This document shows, in pieces, positions 20,319 through 28,442 of a stretch of 36,193 bases of DNA (its first letter is position 1; every line of letters starts with the position of its first letter). Source of the stretch: an uncultured Alphaproteobacteria bacterium (GTDB lineage Bacteria > Pseudomonadota > Alphaproteobacteria > HIMB59 > GCA-002718135). Position numbers and translations under genes: made by a program. Where the stretch lies: positions 1 through 36,193 of the forward strand of contig CACJGU010000013.1 of assembly GCA_902593125.1 (NCBI GenBank). Direction: 5' to 3'. The notes beneath the pieces are model-generated. The model saw only the letters and a program-made list of their open reading frames with translations. It did not search any database and was not told the DNA's origin.

Positions 20319-21308
20319 ATGATATCAAAAGGAGTAAAATCAATATTTCCAATTAAAAACCAAGAAATTTGGGACAGATATAAACAACATATTCAAGCCT
20401 TTTGGACAACTGAAGAAGTTTCATTACAAGACGATTTAAGAGATCTTGAGACCTTAAATGATGGTGAAAAACATTTTATAAAGCATGTACTTGCTTACTT
20501 TGCTAACTCTGAAGCAATGATTAATGAGAACTTAGCAAGTAGGTTCTACAAAGAAATATTAATACCAGAAGCTAGATGTTTTATCTCAATGCAGATGTTA
20601 AATGAATCAATTCATGCAGAAATGTACGGTCTTCAAATCGAAGCTTATGTAAAAGATACAAAAGAAAAAGATATGCTTTTTGATGCAATACAAAATGTAC
20701 CCTGTATTAACCATAAGGCGCAATGGGTATCAAAATGGCTTAATGGTAGTCAAAATCTATTAACTAGATTGATAGGATTTGGATTAGTCGAAGGTTTATT
20801 TTTTGCAGGTTCATTTTGTGCAATTTATTATTTTAGAAAAAGAGGTTTGTTACCTGGTTTGGCATTATCTAATGATTGGATTGCAAGAGATGAAGGAATG
20901 CACTTCAGTTTCTCATCGTTAATGTTCAGAACTTTAAGAGACAAATTTAACAATAATACATTAACAGATGCAGATATTAGCGATTTATCTTTGATCCCCT
21001 CAGACGTACCTCAGTCACAATTTGAAGAGATTGTAAGAGAAGCAGTAGCTTTTGAAAAAGAATTTGTAAAAGATGCTCTTCCTGTAGATTTAATTGGTAT
21101 GAATGCTGATTTAATGTGTCAATATATTGAAGCTGTAGCAGATAGAATTGCTGACTTATTTGAGTTTGATAGAGTATTTAATACAGAAAATCCATTTGAT
21201 TTTATGAGAGCTTTAGACGTTCAAAATGTCACTAACTTTTTTGAAAAGAGAGTATCTGAATATCAAAGACCAACAGACAGAGCTTTAAGTTTTGATGAAG
21301 CCTTCTAA
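20319..21308 (+). CDS. nrdB: Class I ribonucleoside-diphosphate reductase, beta (radical) subunit
   Basis: Carries the di-metal centre and the stable tyrosyl radical needed by NrdA. Metal ligands visible are E65 (YFANSEAMINENL), E96 and H99 (LNESIHAEMY), and in the second half a glutamate in VEGLFFAG and an E/H pair in ARDEGMHFSF. The radical tyrosine is Y103. The helices around E65-Y103 look like eukaryotic R2 rather than E. coli NrdB, but the first ligand is glutamate where mouse and E. coli R2 have aspartate. The 329 residues are normal. The stop shares a base with the next gene (TAATG). Confidence 0.97.
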   Translation: MISKGVKSIFPIKNQEIWDRYKQHIQAFWTTEEVSLQDDLRDLETLNDGEKHFIKHVLAYFANSEAMINENLASRFYKEILIPEARCFISMQMLNESIHAEMYGLQIEAYVKDTKEKDMLFDAIQNVPCINHKAQWVSKWLNGSQNLLTRLIGFGLVEGLFFAGSFCAIYYFRKRGLLPGLALSNDWIARDEGMHFSFSSLMFRTLRDKFNNNTLTDADISDLSLIPSDVPQSQFEEIVREAVAFEKEFVKDALPVDLIGMNADLMCQYIEAVADRIADLFEFDRVFNTENPFDFMRALDVQNVTNFFEKRVSEYQRPTDRALSFDEAF

Positions 21309-21547
21309 TGGAAGTAGAAATATATTCTAAAACTAATTGTGGTTACTGCGACAGGGCTAAATTACGTTTAGCAAAATATAATCCAAAGATATATATGCTT
21401 GATAATGATTATACGAGAGAAGATTTTTTTGAAAAGTTTCCAAATGCAAAAACATTCCCTCAAATAATTTTAAATGGCAAAAAAATAGGTGGATATCATG
21501 AACTTGAAAAATGGTTTGAGAAGAATAGTTTTGACGAAGAATTCTAA
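21308..21547 (+). CDS. Glutaredoxin, probable electron donor to ribonucleotide reductase
   Basis: A 79-residue glutaredoxin with active-site cysteines C11 and C14 (NCGYCDRAK), cis-proline loop TFPQIILNG and glutathione-site GGYHEL. This resembles GrxC (Grx3) more than NrdH. Its position as the last gene of nrdA-nrdB, starting on the nrdB stop, suggests that it reduces the C-terminal disulfide of NrdA. Its stop codon overlaps the stop of the gene on the opposite strand. Confidence 0.93.
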   Translation: MEVEIYSKTNCGYCDRAKLRLAKYNPKIYMLDNDYTREDFFEKFPNAKTFPQIILNGKKIGGYHELEKWFEKNSFDEEF

Positions 21548-21672
21548 ATAACTTTTTTATTCCCTTTTCTAGTATAATTCTTTTTATTCTTAGTTACCCT
21601 TTGTTTATACTTAGGAAGCTTTAGATCTTGAGCGTAAGGGTTGCGTTTTTTAATTTTTTTTTTAATGGGCAT
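21544..21672 (-). CDS. Small basic protein, ArfA-like ribosome rescue factor candidate (42 aa)
   Basis: A short open frame of 42 codons plus a TAG stop fills the gap between polA and the glutaredoxin gene. The protein is strongly basic, with about 17 Lys/Arg. It contains NPYAQDL followed by KQRVTKNKKNYTRKG. I recall E. coli ArfA having RQRVEKNKKGKGSYMRKG at the matching place, so QRV-x-KNKK and Y-x-RKG align with a 3-residue gap. ArfA brings RF2 to ribosomes stalled on mRNAs without a stop codon. The hydrophobic tail of E. coli ArfA is absent here. The ATG lies 8 bases after polA, so it is probably co-transcribed, and its stop overlaps that of the glutaredoxin by 4 bases. A ribosomal or nucleic-acid-binding small protein is the alternative. 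Confidence 0.6.
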   Translation of the reverse strand: MPIKKKIKKRNPYAQDLKLPKYKQRVTKNKKNYTRKGNKKVI

Positions 21673-21680
21673 TGGAGAAG

Positions 21681-24422
21681 TTAATGTGCTTGACCCCAAT
21701 TATCACCAAAGCCGTAATCAACGGTTAATGGAACTGAAAAATCTTTATATTTTAAATGTACTGACTCCATAATTGTTTTTACATTATTTACTAAATTATC
21801 ATATTTTTTACTGTCTACTTCAAAAATTAGCTCATCATGTACTTGTAAAAGCATTTCTGCCTCAATTTTTTTTAGCTTTATTTCTTTATGAATTTCAATC
21901 ATGGCTAACTTAATAATATCTGCCGCACTACCTTGTATTGGAGCATTAATGGCTTGTCTTTCTGCAAAACCTCTAACAGCAAAATTCTTATCTGAAATTC
22001 CCTTAATGTTAATTTTCCTTTTGAAAATTGTTTCTACATATTGATTTGTTTTTGCAAAATCAATTTGATGATCCATATATTTTTTAATCATTGGATATTT
22101 ATTAAAATACTCATTTATGTAATCTTTTGCTTCTGTATTTGAAATACCAAGTTGCTTAGCCAAACCGTATGGACTAATGCCATACAAAATACCAAAATTA
22201 ATTGCTTTTGCCTTTCTTCTATAATCATTATTTATTTGACTATCCACTAAATTGAATATTTCCTTAGCTGTTGATGCATGAATGTCTTCATTATTTTTAA
22301 ATGCTTTGATAAAATTTTTATCTCCTGAAATTTCTGCAGCTAGTCTTAGTTCTATTTGAGAATAATCAAAACTAATTAGTTTCTTACCTTCTCCACTAAT
22401 AAAAGCTGTTCTTATTTTTTTACCATTTTCTGTTCTAATTGGAATATTTTGAAGATTTGGGTCTGTAGAACTTAATCTTCCTGTTAGTGTATTAGCTAAA
22501 CCAAAGGACGTATGAACTCTACTTTTACCATCTGCTAATCTAAATAAAGCATCTGTATAAGTTGATTTAAGTTTTGTTAATTCCCTCCACTCTAGAACTA
22601 ATTGAGCAATTTTAAATCCGTCTGAGGCTAAATTATTTAAAGTTGAAGAATCAGTAGAGTAAGTGCCCGATTTTGTTTTTTTTCCACCGGGTATTTTGAG
22701 ATTAACAAATAATATCTCCCCTAATTGCTTAGGTGAACCAATATTGAATTCTTGTTTTGAAAGTTTATAAATATTCTTTTCAAGTTTTTTACTGTCATTT
22801 TCAAATTCATTACTGAGACGTGTTAAAAACTTTTTATTTACCTCAATACCATTTGCTTCTATTGAAGATAATACCTCTATAAGTGGTAAATCTATGTTTT
22901 GATAAACGAAATTAGCCTTTTCTTTTATTAAACGGGGATAAAGATGATGATAAAGTCTGAATGTTAAAAGAGAATCTTCTGCAGCATAATTAATTGCATT
23001 ATCAATAGTTACTTTATCGAAAGTAATTTCATTTTTCCCTGTACCAACAACTTCCTTATATTTAATTGTTGTATGGTTTAAATGATTAAATGATAGATCA
23101 TCTAAATTGTGTTTAAAAATTCCATTATCAATTGAATAGGAAATTAGCATGGTGTCTGCAATTGAATTAAACGATACTCCGTACTTATTTAAAATTCTAA
23201 TATCATATTTTATGTTTTGACCAATTTTTAAGATTGACTCATTTTTACAGATTTTATTAATATGATTAATTACATATTTTTCCTCTAACTGATCATAAAT
23301 TTTTTTAGAATCATCTGAAGTAGTGTGGTTTATAGGAATATAATAAGAAATACTTTCACTACAACAAATTGATATCCCAACTAATTTAGCTTTTTCTATA
23401 TTGAGTGAGTTAGTTTCAGTATCGATAGCACATATGCCTTTTTTTTCAACTTCCCTTAAAACTTTTTCAAAATTTTTCTTTGAATTAATCAGTTGATACT
23501 TTGGTTCTATTTCTTTTTTTTTAATGATATTATCATTATCACTAAATATAAAAGAATTAGATTTTAATCTTTCAGATGTTGATCTAAAGCCCTGCTCCTT
23601 AAGGAAACCAAAGATATTATTATTTTCATTTTTTAATTCATTATAGGTTTTTATTTTGTTAATACTCTGAGATATCTGGACGTCATTTTTTAGTGTTACA
23701 AGTTTTAAACTTAATTTAATATCATTTACTGCTTCTGTTAAAATATTTCTTCTTTTTTCTTGCTTAATTTTATCTATATTTTTTAGTAAACCATCGATAT
23801 TATGAAATTCATTTATTAATTGAGAGGCTGTTTTAGGGCCAATACCTGGGGCGCCTGGAATATTATCAACTTTGTCACCTGTTAAAGCTTGAATAAAGAT
23901 AACTTTATCAGGTTTGACTCCAAATTTTTCTTCAACATCTTTTATTTCAATTTTTTTATTTTTCATTGGATCTAGCATTGTCACTTTATTACTAACAAGC
24001 TGCATCAAATCTTTATCTGAGGAAACTATTATAGTTTCAATTTCATCTTTTTTAGCTAAATTAACATAAGTAGCAATTAAGTCATCGGCTTCATACCCTT
24101 CTATTTCTAATTGAGGTATATTAAAACTTTTTACACATTCACGGATTAGAGGAAATTGAGGTATCAAATCATCGGGGGCTTCTCCTCTATTAGCTTTATA
24201 TTTTGGATAAATTTCATTTCTAAAATTTTCTCTGGCAGCATCAAATATAACTATCATTTTATCATCGCTGTAATCTTCAATTAATTTTACTAACATATTT
24301 GTAAAACCAAAGACCGCATTTATTGGAGTTCCATCAGCCCTATTCATAGGTGGCAGACCATAATAAGCCCTAAAAATATAGGCAGATCCATCAACTAATA
24401 TTAATCTACTCTTTTTATTCAT
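21681..24422 (-). CDS. polA: DNA polymerase I (with 5' nuclease and proofreading domains)
   Basis: Fills gaps and removes RNA primers during replication and repair. At 913 residues all three domains are present. The N-terminal 5' nuclease (about 1-280) has LVDGSAYIFRAYYG, SSDKDLMQLV and GDKVDNIPGAPGIGPKTA. The 3'-5' exonuclease (about 310-490) has intact acidic residues in AIDTETNSL, GQNIKYDIRIL and YAAEDSLLTFRL, so proofreading is probably active. The polymerase domain has DYSQIELRLAA, KAINFGILYGIS and LLQVHDELIFEV. It is divergent from the ABC ATPase gene with only 31 bases between. Confidence 0.98.
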   Translation of the reverse strand: MNKKSRLILVDGSAYIFRAYYGLPPMNRADGTPINAVFGFTNMLVKLIEDYSDDKMIVIFDAARENFRNEIYPKYKANRGEAPDDLIPQFPLIRECVKSFNIPQLEIEGYEADDLIATYVNLAKKDEIETIIVSSDKDLMQLVSNKVTMLDPMKNKKIEIKDVEEKFGVKPDKVIFIQALTGDKVDNIPGAPGIGPKTASQLINEFHNIDGLLKNIDKIKQEKRRNILTEAVNDIKLSLKLVTLKNDVQISQSINKIKTYNELKNENNNIFGFLKEQGFRSTSERLKSNSFIFSDNDNIIKKKEIEPKYQLINSKKNFEKVLREVEKKGICAIDTETNSLNIEKAKLVGISICCSESISYYIPINHTTSDDSKKIYDQLEEKYVINHINKICKNESILKIGQNIKYDIRILNKYGVSFNSIADTMLISYSIDNGIFKHNLDDLSFNHLNHTTIKYKEVVGTGKNEITFDKVTIDNAINYAAEDSLLTFRLYHHLYPRLIKEKANFVYQNIDLPLIEVLSSIEANGIEVNKKFLTRLSNEFENDSKKLEKNIYKLSKQEFNIGSPKQLGEILFVNLKIPGGKKTKSGTYSTDSSTLNNLASDGFKIAQLVLEWRELTKLKSTYTDALFRLADGKSRVHTSFGLANTLTGRLSSTDPNLQNIPIRTENGKKIRTAFISGEGKKLISFDYSQIELRLAAEISGDKNFIKAFKNNEDIHASTAKEIFNLVDSQINNDYRRKAKAINFGILYGISPYGLAKQLGISNTEAKDYINEYFNKYPMIKKYMDHQIDFAKTNQYVETIFKRKINIKGISDKNFAVRGFAERQAINAPIQGSAADIIKLAMIEIHKEIKLKKIEAEMLLQVHDELIFEVDSKKYDNLVNNVKTIMESVHLKYKDFSVPLTVDYGFGDNWGQAH

Positions 24423-24453
24423 TATAAATTTAAATATATAAGAAATTAAATAA
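24423..24453. promoter_or_regulatory. Very short divergent promoter region between polA and the ABC ATPase gene
   Basis: Only 31 bases, all but one A or T, separate the two start codons. They contain overlapping TATAAA and TATATA stretches that could serve as -10 elements in either direction. The -35 regions would then have to lie inside the opposite coding sequences. No single promoter can be fixed by eye. Confidence 0.4.
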
Positions 24454-25377
24454 ATGTCAGATTATAAATATTCAATACAAGCAAAAAATGTAAATAAAAC
24501 ATTTTACAAGAAATCTAAGCAAATTCCTGCACTAGTAGATTTTAGTATTAATATCAAAAAAGGAAGTATACATGGTTTATTGGGTCCAAATGGAGCCGGT
24601 AAATCAACGTTTATTAATATACTAGGAGGGTTAGTTAGAAAAGATACTGGTTATGTAAGTATATGCAGTGTCAATATTGATGAAAATGCAAAATTAAGCA
24701 AATTTAAAATTGGAATAGTACCGCAAGAATTAAATATTGATCCATTTTTTTCACCTCTTGAATTATTAGAGCTACAAGCAGGTCTTTATGGTATTCCAAA
24801 ACGCAAAAGAAAAACAGAAGAAATATTAAATAATCTAAAGTTATTAGATCAAAGAAATTCATATGCACGTACATTATCAGGTGGAATGAGACGTAGGTTA
24901 CTAATTGCTAAAGCTTTAGTTCATAGTCCTGAAATGTTAATTTTAGATGAGCCTACTGCAGGAGTAGATATAGATATTAGATCTTCTGTTTGGGAATATA
25001 TAAAAAAAATTAATAGCTTAGGAACAACAATATGTCTTACTACACATTATTTAGAAGAAGCAGAACATTTATGTGACACAATTTCTATAATTAATCATGG
25101 GCGCAAACTTAAAGAAGACTCAAAAAAAAATCTTTTAAATATAATTAGCAATAAAACTGTTTCATTTGTCATTGATAACAGTTTTTCAATACCGGATGAT
25201 TTAAAAAAATATAATCCATTACTAGATGAAAATAAATTAACAATTAATTATGATAAAAATCAAGTAAACTTAAAAACAATAATAAATATTCTCACTAAAA
25301 ATCACATAGATTTTAAAGAAATTAATACTTACGAAAGTGATTTAGAAGATGTTTTTTTAAAAATAATAAAAGAATGA
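24454..25377 (+). CDS. ABC-2 type transporter ATP-binding protein without a permease neighbour
   Basis: ATPase of an exporter of the YadG/CcmA/NodI type. Walker A GPNGAGKST (44-52), Q-loop Q91 (VPQELN), signature LSGGM (141-145), Walker B LILDEPTAGVD from residue 162 and switch histidine H198 (LTTHYLEEAEHL) are all intact. A C-terminal extension of about 85 residues after the ATPase core is typical of drug- and polysaccharide-type ABC-2 ATPases. Such genes normally precede a membrane permease gene. Here the stop overlaps by 4 bases (ATGA) the start of an O-antigen ligase-like gene instead. The substrate is unknown; a lipid-linked glycan is suggested only by the neighbours. Confidence 0.85.
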   Translation: MSDYKYSIQAKNVNKTFYKKSKQIPALVDFSINIKKGSIHGLLGPNGAGKSTFINILGGLVRKDTGYVSICSVNIDENAKLSKFKIGIVPQELNIDPFFSPLELLELQAGLYGIPKRKRKTEEILNNLKLLDQRNSYARTLSGGMRRRLLIAKALVHSPEMLILDEPTAGVDIDIRSSVWEYIKKINSLGTTICLTTHYLEEAEHLCDTISIINHGRKLKEDSKKNLLNIISNKTVSFVIDNSFSIPDDLKKYNPLLDENKLTINYDKNQVNLKTIINILTKNHIDFKEINTYESDLEDVFLKIIKE

Positions 25378-26699
25378 GTAATAAGATAAATAAATTATTT
25401 ATATATTTATTTTTATCAATACCTTTGTTTTTAATTACTGGTCCTGCGATACCAGATATAATAATTACTTTTACTTCAATATATTTTTTAGTTTATTTAA
25501 TTTTTTTTGATAAAAATATTTATTTTTTAAACAATTTGTTTTTTAAGATAACTATTTTTTTTTGGGTAACACTAATATTTATAAGTTTTTTTGCAATTAA
25601 TAAAATTGAATCATTTCAGGACTCAATAATTTTTATTAGATTTTTATTGATACCAATATTTGGTATGTATTTACTTTTAAACAATGAGCAATATATAAAA
25701 AAATTATTATTTATAGTCTTTGTTTTAGTAATTTTTGTAATGATTGACACATCATTTCAATTTCTTAATTACAACTCTGAAGATGGTTTTGGTACTGATA
25801 TATTAGGCTTTAAGTCAGACTGGTACGGACGTCTTACAGGTCCTTTTGGAGATGAGCTTGTACCAGGTGTATTTATTTCAAGATTTGGACTTATAGGTTA
25901 TTTATTTTTTTTATATTACCAAAATAACAATAAAATTTTCTGGTTTGAAATATTGTACCTATCATTAATTGGAGTGGTTTGTTTTGCTACTGGTGAGAGA
26001 ATGCCGCTAGCAACCTATTTTTTTGCCCTCACTATTTTATTAATTATTTATAAAGAAAAAAGATTAATATTTTTCTTGTCAATAATATTAGCTTTGTTGA
26101 TGATATTAATTGTTGTTAAAACTCATAAATTTTACAATGATTATAATATAATTAGCTCAACTCAATATCATCAGGGATTAGTAGTTGAAAAGACTTATAA
26201 ATGTGAAGAGAATAAGGAGTGCACGAAAATTATTAATTTACAACCAGGTTTTTTAGAGATTTTGAAAAACTTTAATACTTCTGCATATGGTGAAATATAT
26301 TTACTCGCTTATAAAATGTATAGAGCAAATCCATTTACTGGAATTGGTATAAGCAATTATGAGTCTGCTTGTTTAAATGTACCTGAATTTCATGTTGAGT
26401 TGAGTAATTATAATTGTGCTTCTCATCCTCACAATATTTATGTTCAATTTTTATCTGAAGGGGGATTAATTACATTAATAGTATTTATTTTATACTTATC
26501 TTTTTTATTTAAGAACATAATATTTGGTTATAATTTCAATTCTTTTAAGTATATATCTTTTACATCATTAATAATAATATTTTGGCCTATAATGTCCACG
26601 GGAAGTTTAATTAAAAATTGGAACGGTGTATTTTGTTTTTATATAATAGCGATATGTTTAATTTTAAGTCAATCCAAAATTAAAAATGTTTCTAAATAA
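25374..26699 (+). CDS. O-antigen ligase/polymerase family membrane protein (WaaL/Wzy type)
   Basis: A 441-residue, very hydrophobic protein with roughly ten predicted membrane segments. A large hydrophilic loop spans about residues 260-345, expected on the periplasmic side. Just after it comes SHPHNIYVQFLSEGG (350-364), with H353-N354 and E362 as in the O-antigen ligase family (PF04932), preceded by NPFTGIGISNY. Family members either ligate undecaprenyl-linked O-chains to the lipid A core (WaaL) or polymerise repeat units (Wzy); sequence alone does not decide. Four cysteines lie in the loop region and may form disulfides. It overlaps its neighbours by 4 and 14 bases. Confidence 0.85.
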   Translation: MSNKINKLFIYLFLSIPLFLITGPAIPDIIITFTSIYFLVYLIFFDKNIYFLNNLFFKITIFFWVTLIFISFFAINKIESFQDSIIFIRFLLIPIFGMYLLLNNEQYIKKLLFIVFVLVIFVMIDTSFQFLNYNSEDGFGTDILGFKSDWYGRLTGPFGDELVPGVFISRFGLIGYLFFLYYQNNNKIFWFEILYLSLIGVVCFATGERMPLATYFFALTILLIIYKEKRLIFFLSIILALLMILIVVKTHKFYNDYNIISSTQYHQGLVVEKTYKCEENKECTKIINLQPGFLEILKNFNTSAYGEIYLLAYKMYRANPFTGIGISNYESACLNVPEFHVELSNYNCASHPHNIYVQFLSEGGLITLIVFILYLSFLFKNIIFGYNFNSFKYISFTSLIIIFWPIMSTGSLIKNWNGVFCFYIIAICLILSQSKIKNVSK

Positions 26700-27435
26700 A
26701 TTACCAATATTAAAAAGAATTATTCCAAGCATTAGAAAAAGATACTACATATATCTAAGTAAAAAAATATTTTGGATTAATATAGATAATATTTTTTACA
26801 AAATTGACATAAGACAAAAGCATGACAGACAATTCTTTTTTGAAAGAAAATATGAAGAAGAAAATTTTAATTTTATAAAAAAAAATAAATTTTTTGATGA
26901 TAAATTTATATTTATAGACATTGGTTGTAATATTGGAATTTATTCACTTTTTTTTGCAAAGAATTACAAAAATTGTATTAAAATTATTTCATTTGAACCA
27001 ACTTTTGAAGTTTTTCAAAGGTTTAGTTCTAGTATAAAAAAAAATTTAGAAGAAAATATTATTGATGCATACAATATTGCTTTATCAGATATTGATGGTA
27101 AGAAAAAAATGAAGGGGCTAACTGTTAAAAATTATCCTCAATATGCAACTTTTGAAATTAGCGAATTTGGTGAAGTTGAGGTAAGTGTTAAAAAATTTGA
27201 CAATTTGTATAGTTATCAAAATAAAAATCTGTTTATAAAGTGTGATGTTGAAGGACATGAGTTAATGATAATCAAAGGAATGGAAAAGAACTTGAAAAGA
27301 AATAATTGCCTATTACAAGTTGAAATATTTGAAGATAACTTTTCTAAAACCAATAAACAATTAGAAAATTATGGTTTTAAAATGTTAGGTGTTACGAATG
27401 AAAAAGATAGTTATTTTTATTCTAATAAAAGTTAG
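26686..27435 (+). CDS. FkbM-family SAM-dependent methyltransferase
   Basis: A 249-residue methyltransferase of the FkbM family, whose members O-methylate sugars or polyketides. The SAM-binding loop is FIDIGCNIGIYS (around residues 77-88), followed by ISFEPTFEVF and the family motif IKCDVEGHELMIIKGM. The N-terminal 60 residues are lysine-rich and probably soluble. It starts 14 bases inside the end of the ligase-like gene, which suggests methylation of a surface glycan, perhaps capping or decoration. Its stop overlaps by 4 bases the stop of the glycosyltransferase on the other strand. Confidence 0.85.
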   Translation: MFLNKLPILKRIIPSIRKRYYIYLSKKIFWINIDNIFYKIDIRQKHDRQFFFERKYEEENFNFIKKNKFFDDKFIFIDIGCNIGIYSLFFAKNYKNCIKIISFEPTFEVFQRFSSSIKKNLEENIIDAYNIALSDIDGKKKMKGLTVKNYPQYATFEISEFGEVEVSVKKFDNLYSYQNKNLFIKCDVEGHELMIIKGMEKNLKRNNCLLQVEIFEDNFSKTNKQLENYGFKMLGVTNEKDSYFYSNKS

Positions 27436-28442
27436 AAAAATTTAAATTTATTTATTTTTTTTGCAAAATATAATCCTAGAATAAAAAATAAAAGAACTGC
27501 TAGAACCTTACCTTGGCCACTACCGAGTAAAGAGCCTATATATATAAAGAAAAAGATAAATGCAGACGGTAAGATTTTATATCTTAGTCCTATAATAAGC
27601 CCAAGCATAAAAAATATAATTATAAATAATGTTTTACCGAGTCCCATTCCAAAATATGAACCCACATAAGCCATATATAAAGATGAAAATAAAATAGAAA
27701 TGTTTGTACTTGTTGGGTTATCAAAAAATCTTGCTTTAATTAAATAGTAGAATGATTTGATACCATCAATCCATGTGATCTTCTTACCTTGTGATTTTGT
27801 TCTAAAATAATATGAAACTCCAAATTCATAAATAAAAAAATTATTGCGGACAATTTGAGAGGCAATATCAATTTCAATACCAAAATCATTAACAGTAAGA
27901 TTTATTTTTTCTATAACGGATCTATGTAATATTTTTAATCCACAATGAACATCACTTATTGATTGTGAAAAAAATATATTAAAAATTAGCGAATTAATTT
28001 TGCCAACTAAATTATTGAAGAAATAATTATTTTTTTTTAACTTTCCTGAAAGATATCTACTTCCAAATATGCACTTAATTTCATTATTATTTTTAATCAT
28101 TTGATACATTTCACTTGCGTCTTTAGTATCAAGTTCTAAATCAGCATCTTGCAATAATATATATTTACCTAAAGAGTTTTTAATACCAGTTTGAATTGCT
28201 TTACCTTTGCCAGAATTTATATTTAATTTTATTGGTATAAAATTAAATTTATATGAATCTTTTTTCTCAAATTCTTTTATTAATTGTGGTGTATCATCAT
28301 TCGATCCATCATCAACAAATATTACTTCAACAGATTTAGTATTAAAATATTTTTTAAGATCATCAAATAATCTATTAATAAATTTCGCTTCGTTATAAAT
28401 TGGAATAATTATTGATAGATCTATTCTACTCTCTTGGGGCAT
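27432..28442 (-). CDS. Family 2 glycosyltransferase with C-terminal membrane segments
   Basis: A GT-A fold enzyme of the dolichyl-phosphate mannosyltransferase-like GT2 group. The N-terminus has LSIIIPIYNEAKFI and VEVIFVDDGSNDDT. The metal-binding motif is QDADLEL (D99, D101), and SDVHCGLKILHRSV is a conserved acceptor-side segment. The C-terminal 85 residues form about three hydrophobic helices, so it is membrane-anchored and may act on a polyprenyl-phosphate. It is 336 residues long and starts 17 bases inside the end of regA, making it the last gene of the dnaA-to-regA operon. It faces the ligase/methyltransferase genes, which suggests a shared glycan pathway. Confidence 0.85.
   Translation of the reverse strand: MPQESRIDLSIIIPIYNEAKFINRLFDDLKKYFNTKSVEVIFVDDGSNDDTPQLIKEFEKKDSYKFNFIPIKLNINSGKGKAIQTGIKNSLGKYILLQDADLELDTKDASEMYQMIKNNNEIKCIFGSRYLSGKLKKNNYFFNNLVGKINSLIFNIFFSQSISDVHCGLKILHRSVIEKINLTVNDFGIEIDIASQIVRNNFFIYEFGVSYYFRTKSQGKKITWIDGIKSFYYLIKARFFDNPTSTNISILFSSLYMAYVGSYFGMGLGKTLFIIIFFMLGLIIGLRYKILPSAFIFFFIYIGSLLGSGQGKVLAVLLFFILGLYFAKKINKFKFF

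Noticed and set aside
25374-27435. Homopolymer runs of 8-9 A or T in the glycan genes as phase-variation switches
   Set aside because: Similar runs occur throughout this AT-rich window, including in housekeeping genes, and all frames are intact. No G/C tract or tandem repeat typical of contingency loci is present.
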